From the NCBI GenBank assembly GCA_016110215.1, contig JADWQD010000007.1:1980563-2044562 (forward strand): a stretch of 64,000 bases of DNA. The letters are read 5' to 3'. The translations under genes were made by a program, and so were the position numbers. Source of the stretch: Capronia americana (Eukaryota; Ascomycota; Eurotiomycetes; Chaetothyriales; Herpotrichiellaceae). The notes under the pieces are model-generated. The model saw nothing but the letters and a program-made list of their open reading frames with translations. It was not told where the DNA came from and ran no database searches. Below are positions 45,961 to 58,676 of the stretch, piece by piece; position 1 is the stretch's first letter; each line of letters opens with the position of its first letter.

Positions 45961-46845
45961 TCCTTTGAGGATCACAGGTTACAAGCCAGCGGTTATCGTT
46001 CCTTCCTGGATGTTGAAACGAATAAAGAAAAAAAATCAGCGCGCTCGTGGCCCGACTCTCTGAGCTCGTGTCTGTCTTCGAATCTATCGTTTATCGTGAC
46101 GTCGATCTCGTCGTTGGTAGTTAGCACGCTTATCTTGAACACTCCTGGTAAGGGATTTTGCAATTGGAGAGGGCTCGCACGCCAAAACAGAGGATGACCG
46201 CACATACGGTCGCTAACGGTGAATATGCCATGTATAGCAATCGCAGAGGGTGGACATGGCAAACACCCAGGTCCCCTTCCCCCGATAAGGTCATTGGGTG
46301 GAACTCGATAGATTCTGGCGAGTGGGCGATGCAAGATTGAGGAAGCCGGACTTGGGCGACGCCTACTATCTCGTGAAGCCGCTTGTTCGGCACTAGATAG
46401 GCATAACCCCCATGGACCGGTAAGCAGCTTGCCTATTGGGAAAGGAAAGTGCAAGGCTTTTACCTCGTGCAAAGGGAGACTCAGTCTTTATCAAGGATGG
46501 GGTTTCTCGTCTGCACGCGGAGACTTTGTCGCTAGATGGATGTAGATTGAAACCTTACCTGCTCCTTGCTTCCGCATGCCCAGGAACGGACAACGCCAGA
46601 GGCAATACATTCTAGACAAGCAAGCGTCTGGATTCCTTCACGGAAAGGCACAGTTCCGACACCATCATTCGAAGCCGTCCATCAGCAGACTCTTTAACAA
46701 CAAAGCGTTGACAACGCCGATCGAACTCAAGCACGCCCCTGAAAAGAAAAGCCTCGCACGTGACGTCGCACAACAAATGAGCAGAGCAAGTAGAATGGAA
46801 ATTATGGTTTTGCATATCCCTCAAAAACTGACAAAGCGGTGACAG
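45961..46845. promoter_or_regulatory. Divergent region (deacetylase-fold hydrolase / SDR) with several GATA sites
   Basis: Contains both promoters and probably the unresolved first exon of the SDR. HGATAR-type sites are visible near 45991, 46091, 46130, 46283, 46395 and 46487 (both strands). Confidence 0.45.
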
Positions 46846-47799
46846 TTCTCCCTCAAAGGCCGAACGGCGCTGGTGACTGGAGGTGCCCGAGGCTGTGGCC
46901 TCGCTTTTGCACAAGGCCTCGCAGAATCCGGCGCCGACGTGGCCATTTTCGACGTGATCGACCCTGTAGCGGCGTTTTTCGCCATCGAGAAAACCTTCGG
47001 TGTCAGGACCAAATATTACAAGTGAGTGGATTTGCACTGGTACACGAATTCTTCGTCCCGAAGGTCGAGATTCATTCCTGTTCCAACCAGGGTCGACGTA
47101 AGCAACATGGACAGTCTAGTTGCTGGGTTTGCCGCCTTCAAGGCCGATTTTGGCGGCAAACTTGATATCTGCGTGCCCTGTGCGGGAATCAACAAGAACT
47201 TGTCGTTCTTGGACACCTCATCCGAGCAGCACCTCCAGCTGGTAGGTGTCAACGTCATTGGTGTTTATCACACGGCGCAGTTGGCCGCCAAGCAGATGAT
47301 TGAGAACGGCACAAAGTCCGGCAGTATCATTCTCGTCGCTAGTATCGCCAGCTACATGGCCATCCGCAGTCAGCTAAGCAGCGCATACTGCGGCACCAAG
47401 GGTGCCGTGAGAGCCATGTGTCCCGCGATTGCAGCTGAGTTGGTCCCATACGTGAGCAGTCCGCAGACTGAACAGATAGGAGTATCGAGGGGCTGATGCT
47501 CAGAGTTACCGTAGGGAATCAGAGTCAACTCGATATCTCCGGGATATGTGAGGACCGAGATGACCGCTCCAGTGAGTGAATTCACCCTCAAACTCAAGAG
47601 TCCTGATTCCTGAATCCTTCCCGGCTGACTTCCTGTGCAGTTTCCTCACTTGCTGGAATCGTGGGAGGATGAAATCATGAATCGAAGGGTCGCCACGCCA
47701 GATGATATTCGAGGCGCTTGCGTGTTTCTGGCCAGCGACGCCAGTCTGTATATGACGGGACAGGACATCTGTGTTGACGGCGGTGTTACCAAGTGGTAG
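46846..47799 (+). CDS. Short-chain dehydrogenase/reductase (SDR), first exon unresolved
   Basis: Visible exons 46846-47021, 47091-47451, 47515-47571 and 47641-47799 join in phase to about 250 residues. The classical SDR motifs are complete: cofactor loop TGGARGCGLAFAQG, a DVS acidic residue, CAGIN (NAG-type), the catalytic Ser in VASIAS, Tyr-x3-Lys in YCGTKGA, and IRVNSISPGYVRTEM. It ends with the usual TGQDICVDGG. An in-frame stop lies directly before the acceptor at 46845, so a short first exon with the start codon is missing; I found no convincing donor for it. Cytosolic NAD(P)-dependent oxidoreductase, probably part of the surrounding catabolic cluster. Confidence 0.88.
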
Positions 47800-47897
47800 T
47801 GATCTTGGCTTCTGTTCGACTTATCGCTGAGGGGGTGAAGGAGCCGTCAACACAGTGTCCAGAGGTCATTTAAAAGTATCAACATTCTCCCACAACG

Positions 47898-49821
47898 TCA
47901 TGGTAAAGACTCGCCACCTTGAGAAAGGCTCTGCGCCGTCATAAGTCTGTCTATCACGGCGGCCACGCCCAACAATTTCTCCTCTTCGAATCTACGCGTG
48001 ACAATCTGCAAGCCTATGGGATGTCCATGCATAGTCTGTGGATCGTATAGTTTCCAATTCCATGCGTCGTACTCATTCCGAGGCTCATAATCTGCCACCT
48101 CAGCCGCAGTTGGATCCTTAGATACATCAACGTGCCCAGCAGGAAACGAGAGCGCCGGATAATCCAGAAAGTTCCACGCCTTGGTGTACCCAACCCATTT
48201 GCAGGTGCGATGTGGGACGGCCGTGTGAGGCATCGTGGGCATCAGGACCACATCCACTGTTCTACCAGAAAGGTTCCCCCGGGAGGCATTCCACTTCTCA
48301 TTGTACGCCTGCTGCACGGCGATCTTGCGTTTATTGAGTTGCCAGTATTCGTAGACCGAAATGGCTTTGCCTCGATTGATGAGCGCTTCCACGTGCGGGA
48401 TAAATGGCTCGCCTCCAGCTTGAACCTCGCGACGAATGTCTTCACCGCCATCCGCAGTGTAGAACAAATCCTTGCGGTCGTTGTCAGAGAAGGCCCCTCA
48501 ATACTCCGTGTCGGGAGAAACCCAGCCGACTTACCATGATCTCAATGCATTCCTTGTGTCCAGACGCGTCCCAGGACACGATCTCATGGCCTGCAGCCTC
48601 AAGCTTGGCTACGAGGTCCTTCAGAGTCCGTTGGATTGGTGGATGCACCCTGACAACCCCATCGTCAACGAGGAGGCCTATCGTTAATGGTCTTCCTTGG
48701 ATCTGCTGGTACTGCTCGTGCCTCCAAGGTAAAGGGGTCACCTTTGGATCGAGGATCCAAGGTTTGGCGTCGAGGACGGCTTGCATGACCGTCGTCAACG
48801 AAGAAAGGCTTCGAGTCATGGGGCCGATTGACGAGGGGACATGTTCTTGTCCTTCAGTCGAGACCGGCACGCCCATGTATGGTAACCTGCAACTCTGCGC
48901 GGTGATGCGTCAGCCCGCCCAAAACCTAAATCATGGATGCTCAACATAGCCACTCACAGTCGGCTTCAAGCCCCATAAGCCGTTGATGTGAGATGGAATT
49001 CTGATCGAGCCTCCAATGTCGGTCCCCCAACCTATCATTGACCCCTGGGATGCGAGGAGCGCACCTTCTCCTCCAGTCGAGCCACCAGGGGTACACGCTG
49101 GGTCCCGGGGATTCGTCGTCAAACCCCAAAGCGGAGTCTCCGTTTCGCACCACTGTAAGATCGATGAGTGGCAGTGCCCAGCATGTCGCCGCTCAAAGTG
49201 GATATGCTCACCATTATTCTTTGGGGCAGGTTCGTCTTCGCGAGAATGATTGCGCCCAAGGACTTGAGGATCTGGACAATGGCGGCATCGTTTCTTGCAG
49301 GCTTGAATGATCTCGCGACGTATCCTATCGTTGTGTCCACACCTTTGACATCGAATTGGTCCTTCAATGTGATCGGGACCCCGTGAAGTGGGCCAACCAA
49401 CGTGCCGTGCTGCTGATAATACCGGTCAAGTCTCTCGGCTTCCTTGAGGGCGTCATCGAAGAGCACTTCTGTCAAGCAGTTCGTCTACCGTGACTATTAG
49501 CAGCGGATATCTGCAGTGGGAGTGGGTGGTTATAGGTATGGACCTTGCGGTGTGCTTCCGCCGCGCTGCAGTGGCCTTTAGCCATTTCTCCTCGAAGCTT
49601 CTCAGTCAATCACCATACCTCAGAATGTAGCTTTTGGCGACGTCGTGCGCCGAGACCTTCCCACTGGCAAGCAGGGTGGTAATGCCTTCGACACTGTCAA
49701 TCTCAGTGAGCGTTTCCGCATAGTTGCGTTCCCCGTCGATATGGCCCAAATACGGCTTGACGAGCCGCTCCCGGGTTTCACGCTTTTGTCGGACTACGTC
49801 TTGCCATGGCTTGGAACACAT
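47898..49821 (-). CDS. Amidase (amidase-signature family, acetamidase-like)
   Basis: Six exons: 49821-49619, 49565-49544, 49484-49212, 49152-48958, 48894-48535, 48470-47898, all in phase, giving 541 residues. The second exon is only 22 nt and joins the helix to TNCLTEVLF. The Ser-cisSer-Lys triad is intact: Lys in ITLKDQFD, the cis-Ser in PGGSTGGEGAL and the nucleophile in GTDIGGSIRIP. Length and C-terminus (MHGHPIGLQIVTRRFEEEKLL) match fungal acetamidase/general amidases. The enzyme hydrolyses carboxamides to acid and ammonia in the cytosol. It is head-to-head with the flavin monooxygenase, 420 bp apart, with two TGATAA sites between them. Confidence 0.94.
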
Positions 49822-50241
49822 TGGGACCTTGATGAGACAAATATGGCCGCAGAGTCAAGGCACATTCGCTGTTGATTGTATTTCACGAAATGTTTGCAAA
49901 TCTCCGTGATTTCAACCTTGCCAATGCGGCTTGCGTTGAGCATTTAGGACGACGAGGAGAAGTCCGCAACCTGGTACGGAGGAACCGTGCCAGGCGATTC
50001 CAGTCTTTGGATGTTAGCTCGTGGCCTTATCAGTACCTGGCCTTGTTGCCGAATTTTCCGGTGCCTCGCCGATTTGTCACCTCTAGCAAGAGTGGGGTTG
50101 TGATTAATCTCAAGCAAGTAGTCCGGATCTGGTAGCACACACGTCTGCAAGGCTCGCTTTGATAAACGGCCGAGCCGCCGGCAGCCTCGATCTATGGGCT
50201 GTTAGTCAATGAAGCGGACCCGATCTCAAATATCGCCGACA
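49822..50241. promoter_or_regulatory. Shared divergent promoter (amidase / flavin monooxygenase) with two TGATAA sites
   Basis: TGATAA occurs at 50160-50165 (plus) and at 50027-50032 (minus). This is the preferred site of the nitrogen GATA activator AreA/NIT2. No coding sequence seen. Confidence 0.5.
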
Positions 50242-52522
50242 ATGGCTCCTGGTGCAGACAATGAAGGCTTTGATGCCAAAATGGATGGTCTTTCGGGCGA
50301 CGGCGTCGAAAATGTCATCATCGTCGGAGCCGGTCCGGCTGGGCTGATGTTAGGGTAACCATTCCTTCCCGGAGCGCTCTTGGTATCAGGAGTAAAGGTC
50401 TTCACTCGATTGTGTGTCTCCAGTTGACGCTGACCAGATGAGAAAGGTCCAATCTGGCTCGCTATGGCATCAAATCAACGATTGTTGACGACAGAGACGA
50501 CAAGACGTCGACGGGGCGTGCAGATGGTCTGCAACCGAAGACCATCGAAACTCTTCGACAGCTAAGGCTGGACGGCTCACTTCTGCAAAAGGGTGTTAAG
50601 ATTTACGATATTTGTTTCTGGGTATGGTTTCCTTCGTCAAACTACCCAGACGCGCTGTCCTGGACAGAAGAGAATGGTCTAGCGGACAGAAAAAGCATCA
50701 GGACGTCACACTCTAACTGGAGGAGTATAGAGCTCTACACCAATGCAGCCTTTGCATCGAACTCGACGGGAGCTGCACTATCCCGCCCAACTCGACGTGA
50801 AAGATCCATTTATCCTACTTGTTCACCAAGGGATGGTGGAGGACATCTTCATCGAAGACCTGAGGGAGAGGGGCGTCGACGTCACCAGAAGCCTACCTTT
50901 TCAGCGCTATGAAGCAACCGACGACCCTGATGCGCCAATCAAAGCCATTTTACAGTGCCGACGGACGGGTTCCATTCATTCGCGCAAGGCTAGGTACCTT
51001 GTTGGTTGTGATGGGGCACATTCCAATGTACGAAAGAGCATCCCGGGCGCGCAAATGGTCGGCGAGAGCAGCAACTCGAAATGGGGAGTTCTAGATGGTA
51101 TGGATGGGGGCGCTAAAAAGAGAAGGGTGTTGCACCAATAGAGAACTATGCTGATAGAGTGATAATAGGGGTCATCGTGACAGACTTCCCGGATCTCTGG
51201 AGCAAAGTCGTCGTCCATTCTGAAACGGCAGGGACCGTCCTCTGCATCCCGAGAGAACGAAATATGACAAGACTGTACATCGAGCTCGACCGGAATCTCC
51301 AGGATTGCACGCCCACTGAGGCAACGCAGGACTATGTGATGAAGAAGGCTCGAGAGATCATGCGGCCATTCACCGTGGAATGGGCAAGCGTCGGTAAGCA
51401 TGCGGCGAAGAGAGTGATTAAACGAGGCGGTTTCCTGATGTGCTTGCTTTCCAGAATGGTTTGGTGTCTACAAAGTCGGGCAGCGCGTGGCCAGCACCTT
51501 TTCAGCCGAGAGAGGTAGAGTGTTTATCGCAGGAGATGTAAGTTATACCCTCCCAAGTCGCACGACGGAGACCGGGGCTCCCTACTAAACTAGACCAGGC
51601 CGGCCACACCCACTCACCCAAAGCCGCACAGGGCATGAACACGTCTATGCACGATGCCTTCAACCTGGCGTGGAAGCTCAATCTCGCCATTCGTGGTCTC
51701 GCGAACCCTGAACTCCTGGCGACATATCAGCAAGAGCGTCGCAAGGTTGCGCAAGACCTCATCGACTTCGATTTCGAACATGCAGCTGCCTTTGCCGACG
51801 GCGACTCGGACGCCCTCGCGGAGAACTTCGCCGCCAATATCGGCTTCATCTCTGGCGCCGGCATCAAGTACGATCGAAGCGTTCTGACCTCTCCCGAACG
51901 AACGGCGCCTCGAGGCGTCTTGCGCGCCGGCGACCTGATGGCACCTGCCAGGGTGACTCGCTACATTGACGCCAACCCTGTCGACATCCAGCTTGATATT
52001 CCTATGCTAGGTCAATTCCGGGTGTACTTCTTCGTGCCTGACGTGCACTCTGCGTCGGTGTTCTTGCGCTTGGTTTGCGACCATGTCTCCTCGATGGAGT
52101 CGATCCTCGGTCGAGCCACGGCAGCCGCAGCCAAATCGTATGCGACGCTGAACTTGGCGCCCGCCGAAGCCGACGAGTTCATCCAGCCCGGTCGATACAC
52201 AGCCGCTTCCCGGCTTTTCACCTTCGCGACAGTGACTAACATGCCGAAGTCGGCCGTCGAGATATCTGACCTGCCTGCTTTATTGCAGAAGAGCCGGTGG
52301 ACGCTCTATATGGATGACCTTTCAGATGAGAAGACGGGCAAATCATGCACCGAGAAATGGCTCGGAGATGTAGGCCGCGAAGAGGTGGCCATCGTAAACG
52401 TCAGACCCGACGGCTACGTGGGAGGGATCGGACGATTTGATGCCAAGGGCGACAGTGCTACTGTCGCCGCCGCCGCTTCCAAGTGGCTGGATTCGTATTA
52501 TGGTGGATTCTTGAAGGCTTGA
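50242..52522 (+). CDS. FAD-dependent aromatic monooxygenase, phenol 2-monooxygenase type
   Basis: Six exons: 50242-50354, 50447-50621, 50731-51097, 51169-51393, 51455-51537, 51599-52522, giving 628 residues in phase. Class A flavin hydroxylase: GAGPAGLMLG for ADP binding, the RADGLQ and LVGCDGAHSNVRK (DG) motifs, and GDAGHTHSPKAAQGMNTSMHDAFNLAWKL-type FAD/ribityl segment. The C-terminal 200 residues match the thioredoxin-like dimerisation domain of phenol hydroxylases, ending VNVRPDGYVGGIGRF. The enzyme would ortho-hydroxylate a phenol to a catechol using NADPH and O2. The exact ring substrate is unknown. Confidence 0.93.
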
Positions 52523-52589
52523 ACAAGCCGTAACTACATAGTGGTTGTCCAAATATGACACCCTGGGGGTAGTTCTTCTACCTAGCAAA

Positions 52590-55500
52590 CTATTTCAGAA
52601 GCGTCGCGTACTCGTTGCTGCCGCGATCCGGCACCAATAGGCCTTTGAGCACTTTCATTGCTTCATGCACGACGGCCCAGCGGATGTTGCCCAGGTGTCT
52701 GGCAATTACCGCCGTGAGACCCGAGGTAGGGTACTTGCCCAGTCCACGCCAGAGGTTCTTGGGGACCGCGCTCGTCATACTGCTCACCAAGGCGTTCATT
52801 TCGGCCTTCGCGTGCCACACGACGCTGTCGTCGACCGTGCCACTATCCAACAGATGCGAATCCACGCCATGCCAGTTTCTGTCGGCCGCCCCGTTCGAAG
52901 ATCCACCTCCGGGCGACGTGTCGGCGGTGTTAGCGTCGTGGAACGCCCAGCATGTCAGCGTCGACAGGTACAAGCACCAGGGGTAATGGAAACTGTCGTT
53001 GGCGTCCCAGTTGTCCAGATTCATGATCCCGTCACGAAGCAGATGCGCGGCGTGCCAGGCTGCTCGAGCCGCGGGGGTTGACCCGCCCGGTTTGGCCCAG
53101 TCTTTCACGACGCGCCGTGATCGCTCGTAGTCGGCCCGGGTCACCGGGCGACCTAGTATATGGTTGGCGCCGGCGTAGATCTGGAGATCTAGGATCTCGA
53201 CGTTGAGCGTAATGTGCGCGGCGTGGTAGATCGCGAGGGTGGCGGTGCTGAATCGCGTGAATTCCGCCTTCCCGGCCGGGTTGTCGCTCAGGGACAGGGA
53301 CATGTTCATGCAGTAGGAATCAAAGTCGGTCTTCCAGGCGTCGTAACACTGCGCAAGTCGATCTTGCCACCTGGGCTGGTCGGCAGATTGGTTCAGACTC
53401 ACCACACCTGGACGGGGGCGATTTAGCATGCCTGTCGGTTATGGTGGAGAAGGAAATAGCTATGGGATGGACTCACCGAGCGATGATTGGCCTCTGCGTT
53501 TCATATCCCACTGGATGGACATGAGGCCATGGAGGATGAGGAGGCGCGAGAGCGCGTTCAGTTGAGGCGGCTGTGTGCCAGAGTCTGGAGTCATATATAC
53601 CTTGAGCGCTGATAGGTAGGGAACCGGGGGCTCCTTTTCAGCGTATCTCCACCATTCTTCCGCCGAAGTGGCCTCCCATGCTGTCTGGTTACATGGGAGA
53701 GTTGTGCGGAGTTCAAACGAAGACATACACAGCGACTGCGAGAACAACACCGCATGTTGCGTGTCCCACAAGAAGCAAAGAAAAGCGAGTCTGCCGCCCT
53801 GTTAGCCGGGTTTCAGCAGTTGGTGATAGCGTGGTTCTCTTACCTTTTTCGCAGCTCGACATCTATTGCCTTGCGCCACTTCGAATCGAGGTCGTCGGCG
53901 TCTTCGCTAAAGCTCGGCTGCCGTACAGTCTGGCAGTCGCTTCGTCGAATTAAGCTGTGCAACATATCAGTACTCCTGACCACGGCGCGCGCAACGTTGT
54001 CCCCCTTACTTGATCAACAGGCCATGGAATAGGTGTGACATATCGTGCTGCTTCTGCCCGGCGCGTGACTTTCCAAAGCATTCCACCAGCAGAATCGTCT
54101 GTAGTATCCATAATTCCGGAGTCGCAGAGAAGGCCGAATGTTGGAAGACCTGTGCTCTGAGGACGTCATGGATGCAGACCGCCAGGCCATGGATAGCTTT
54201 CCCACTGTAAGTCGCCCCGAGCAAGAGGACAGACAGCAGAAGCAGAGGCTGCGTGCGGGACGGATCGAAGGTAGGTTGGTGCAGAAGAGGGTACGCAACA
54301 TTGAACCGGGAGAAGAAAAGGTCCAGGTAATTCTGCATGGCGAAAAGAGACAAAGGGGGATGATCCTGCGTGATGTCTAGGCCTTCTGGAGTCTTTGGTC
54401 GCGCGCTCGTCAGCAAATCTAATATCTTGTTGCGAGAAATGTCGTCCATGACCGGCATGGCCCCGCGTGGTCGTGTCGGGGGCAGGGTATGTTTGCTCGC
54501 GTAGGGAGTTGGCTCCTTCAGAGTGGCGTGGGACAGCTGGCTTATCTGGAGTTGTGGGCACCCCTGCCATGTACTTGCTGTGGGAGACAGATCGGATTCC
54601 GGCGTAAGGTCGGCGGTTGAAGTGTGCGCACTTGGTGAGACGGAGACGGTGGTCGTGGCAGCTGAACCGGCGGCACCCATTGAGCTTGACTGGAACAGTG
54701 CTGGGTTCGGGAAAGTTTCGATGGATGGCACAGGCAACATAGGTTGCCGGGATGCCCCCTCTATCGAGTCACCGATCGTCGTTTTGTTGAAATTCAATGG
54801 GGCGGGTAGTCGCTGGGCTCCCGGTTCGCACTGTATATTGACCTGGTTTTCTGCGGACGATCTTTGAAGGTTTGATATTACACTGACATTCTGCACCGCA
54901 GGAACCGACGCGCACGTTGTAGTCCCAGTGTCGAACAGCCAGTTGTAATTGCTCATGGTCGTGAAAGGCATGTTGAAAGAACTCGCTTTGGTTCGACGTT
55001 AGAAGGTGGCGCATTCGAGAAATCAAACCCATCTCACTCACCGGTGTCAGGATTGAATATGTCATCACATGGAAATCCGTCGGCCATCGTCAGGGAAGTG
55101 GAAGAGGAAGACCCCCAGGAGGAATTGGCCAGGAAATCAAACATGTTTAGCCCGGCCGTGGCCTCTGTAAACTCTTCCTCCTCGGGCAGCTCCGGTAACT
55201 GGTGCGAGAACTGCTCGAATGAGTCGACGCTCAACATTGACTTTGGCGGAGATGGTGGCTCGGCATGGAGTGCTTGAGGGTTGTAGTTGTCTATTAGTAC
55301 CGCCTGGCCGGGGTGGTGAGGACCCGTCGTCGGCTTCTTAGCCAATTCTTTACAGGCTTCTCCCTGGGCTGGTCGTTTCCTGACAATGTTGCCGTCGGCA
55401 TCCTTCCAGAGCTTCTTCCTAGTCTCGACGACTCCAAACCCTTCACCCCCGGCTTCTTGATCTCTCTGGCGATGTCGAGCCATGTGCCTGTCTGTAAGCG

Positions 55501-55765
55501 GAGTGTCATTCCAGAGGCTCGTGATGCGATCGGTGGTGAGAGCGCATTGGCACTTACCCAGGAGATCTGGTCTTTTAAAGTGTAGGCTACACCGGGGACA
55601 AGTGCTAGATCCCTCGCCGTGGTTGAGCACATGGCGTTGAAGATGATCAGACCTGGTGAATCCTTTCCCACAGCCCTCGTAAGAGCATATGTACTTTTTG
55701 GCCTTGGTACTATTTGTTGACGACATCCATAGAGCCCCGGAGTCTGACCGCTGGGTAACAATCAT
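52590..55765 (-). CDS. C2H2 zinc-finger transcription factor with fungal-specific MHR domain
   Basis: Six exons: 55765-55558, 55491-55042, 54985-54010, 53954-53844, 53790-53477, 53431-52590, in phase, 966 residues. A second ATG (55726) would remove 13 residues. Two C2H2 fingers are present: ICSYEGCGKGFTRSDHLQRH, and CPRCSLHF...DRHMARH completed across intron 1. The middle has the fungal trans domain (LFFSRFNVAYPLLHQPTFD, LWILQTILLVECFGKS, DSKWRKAIDVELRKRLAF). For the last exon a second in-phase acceptor (CGTCCAG) would drop 8 residues. Nuclear regulator of the AmdA/AmdX-like architecture; its central position suggests it controls this cluster. The first intron (66 nt) is frame-neutral and interrupts finger two. 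Confidence 0.92.
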
Positions 55766-56232
55766 GGGAAAACAGAGTGTTGGATTGTTTCCAGTTGTGC
55801 AAACGGATGTTGCTGCAGATTCTCGGGAAGAACAGTGGACACATACTGAGTTGCCAGAAAGGGACAGTGAGATACTCCGGGAGCTTCGAGATAAGAAAGA
55901 GGGTTATGGGGTGGGGGGTTCCATATCCCGACGGGTACATATCTAAGCGCATGGCTCCAGAGAGAGCCCCCAAAGCCCCCATGCCCTCTTGGCAACCTGT
56001 TTCTTGCCCGGCTCGGACATCGCAGAGCTAGGTTCTCTCACTAGGTATGGCCGATTGATCGAGATAATTTGACTCCGTCTTCGTTTCGTCGATTTAGTTA
56101 ACACGGAAACGTAGTAAACTTCGTGCAAATGGCCGTGCCCTAGAATACGTAGACCACGGCCGTTTGCCTGCCACACGCCCGACCGACGATATTTCATCTG
56201 GAGGGCTAACCTCCGAGAGGATGACGGCCTGA
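55766..56232. other. Intergenic region: regulator promoter and OYE 3' end
   Basis: Both flanking genes are on the minus strand. A G-rich stretch (GGGGTGGGGGG, about 55909-55919) lies upstream of the C2H2 regulator. No supported gene. Confidence 0.45.
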
Positions 56233-57577
56233 CTATGCTGCGACGTCGATATCCTTACAGCACGGATAATCGACGTAGCCCTTGCTGGGCGGGTCAGCAG
56301 CGTAAAAGGTGCTGCGATCGTACGCATTCAGAGGAAGGCCTTCTGCCAGTCTCTTGGGCAGATCAGGGTTGGCAATGTAGTGTCTGCCAAAGACAATTGC
56401 GTCTGCCTCGCCAGCCTCGACCTTTGGCGCCGCATTTTCTGCGTTGAAGTTCCCAGCCGCGATAAATCTGATCCCTCCTTTCGCCAGAATTCTTCGAAAA
56501 AGCACCAGGGAAGGCTCACCAGCTTTCCGAGGAGCAGAAGAAGACGTCTCCTTGGAAGGCTGCTGAAGCGCCAACATCTTTCCATGCTCATCCAGGTCTT
56601 CGTCGAATCTTGGTTCCACCATATGGACGTACGCTGGACGGTTAGCTTCTGGAAGCTCCACCATCTTCTCGCAAAGATATGCCCAGTGCTCGCTGGGGTT
56701 GGAGTCCCTTGTATCCTGGAAGTAGTTAAACGGCGATAGCCTGACACCGACTCTGTCCGCCCCGATTGCCATTGTCGCGGCCTTGATAACTTGGAGTGGG
56801 AAGCGACATCGGTTCTCGATGGTGCCACCATACGAGTCCGTGCGAATGTTGACATTGTCGTGCAGAAACTGGTCCAGGAGGTACCCGTTGCCACTGGGGA
56901 CTGTTAGCAAGTGTGCTTTATGGGCGAGATTCCCAATACGCTCACCCGTGGATTTCAACACCGTCAAAGCCAGCTTCCAGTGCCCGAATTGCGGCACCCG
57001 CGAACTCCAGGACAATATCCTGGATCTCCTCAATGGTCAGCGCTCTAGGAGGTGTCGATGCATAGTCCGAGCCATCAAGCGCCTTGCCCTTGAGGGGAAT
57101 GTTGCTAGAGCTGACACAGTCCCGTCCATCAAGAAATGAGGGAACCGTTGCACGACCAACATGCCACAACTGGCAGAAGACGAAGCCACCTTTCTCGTGA
57201 ATGGCGTCGGTGACCTTCTTCCAGCCGGCGATTTGATTCGGGGTGTAGATACCAGGGACACCAGGGTACCCACAAGCCTAAGACCATAATGTTAGAAGCA
57301 GTCCACCTGGAGTTTCCACCTTGGGACAACCAACATATCGACTGATAGGACAGGCCTCAGTCAACTGAAAGCCGCCTTTGCTTGCACGTTGCGAGTAGTA
57401 TTCCACGTTGAGATCGCTAGGGACATAGACGCCCTGAGATTCCTCCAGCGCTCGCATTCGGGTCAAAGGAGCCATCATCACTCGGTGCTCGAGACGCAGG
57501 GCACCAAGCTTCAGCGGCTGGAACAGTTTCGTATCCTCAAGGGGCTTGAAGCCAGTGGGGGAAGTTCTCGAGGGCAT
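56233..57577 (-). CDS. Old yellow enzyme family NADH:flavin oxidoreductase
   Basis: Exons 57577-57335, 57277-56946 and 56893-56233 give 411 residues. The FMN barrel shows the N-terminal LFQPLKLGALRLEHRVMMAPLTRMRA-type segment, WHVGRA, AGFDGVEIHG-G-NGYLLDQFL (the His/Asn pair that binds the substrate carbonyl or nitro group), DSYGGTIENRCRF and the phosphate-binding AIVFGRHYIANPD. The ATG at 57646 would add 23 residues. The first donor is weak (GTTGGT); an alternative at GTGGAA is also in phase and would add four codons. OYEs reduce activated C=C bonds or nitro groups with NAD(P)H. Cytosolic; probably a reductive step in the cluster. Confidence 0.92.
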
Positions 57578-58676
57578 CTTTCCTCTCGTCGTGGCCGTCA
57601 CTTGTCGTGTTTGTAGGGGAGGCAAATGCTCTTGGACGACGGGCACAAGACCTCAATCCTAAGTCTGACTTTTGGTCATGGATGGCTGATATCTGCCCTC
57701 ACTGGGAGAAGACGAAAAAAGGACCATCCTCCACGCTACGCACCACTTCTGTCTGTCCACTTAGCTAGGAGTGGGCAGACGGCAAATCACCGCTCCCAGC
57801 AATCGGTCTCCCGAGTGGTGATACACCTGGTGTAGCAGAGGCGCCAGCGAATGGGAGTTGTGAGTGCCACTGCAACCGGGGGGTGAGCTGTTGCAGACAA
57901 AGACGGCCAAGCACAAGAATGGGGGATGTTAGGAACAGTCGAAGTCTAGTCTCAATGAGCCCCCTCCCCTCTCCTCTCTCTGTCTTCCTTCCTCTCTCTT
58001 CCTCTTCAGGTGGACATTTTTGACCAAGCTTCGTAGGCTCAGCATCGTAAGATGATTCTGAAGCTGGATCTTCCCTAAGGATTGACTTCTTCGAACTTTG
58101 TAGGATGCTTTCCCCCTCGGATTGCTGTCGAAGTCTAGGGCGTGGCCTATATATCGATATTGGCATTAGGCACAAGCGACGGACTCGGCCACGTGAGACA
58201 TGAGGATATCAGTGCTCAAGGGGAAGCCCTGCCTGGACGACCCAATATTGAACCATGTGTCATCCTCTCTCAGCTACCTTTGCTGAGATTCTCTCCATTG
58301 GGAGCCCTAGTCAGAAGTCCTCCACCGGGAGACACGCTCCAGTGGAGTGATGCTGACGAACCTTTCCGCGTCGTGTCACTACTTTTCTCCTGTTAGACAC
58401 CCCATGACAACCTTCAGGGGCCTCGGTCGGTTTCTATGCCTCCGAAAAAAAATTTCACGTCGAGAGGATCAATGACAAGCTCATGTGGAATCTTGAATGG
58501 TTGTCAGTCAAGTCGGCTCCCTCAGCCCCCGTTTTCATTCTTCTACGTTCCAGTCCGAGATAGTGATTGGGACAAGCACGTATGGGCTCTAGATCATCGA
58601 TTGGAAGCTTGGCCATGGTCTGGAAAACATCATATCGTTCTAAATCAAATGCTGCATCCTTCTCCCAATAGGCTCT
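57578..58676. other. Intergenic region, 1.1 kb, with a pyrimidine-rich tract
   Basis: Contains the OYE promoter and the 3' end of the oxygenase gene. A CT-rich tract runs from about 57960 to 58009. Open frames here show no domain. Confidence 0.5.

Noticed and set aside
45993..46472. 159-codon minus-strand frame upstream of the deacetylase-fold gene
   Set aside because: No domain; lies in the divergent promoter region and overlaps other meaningless frames.
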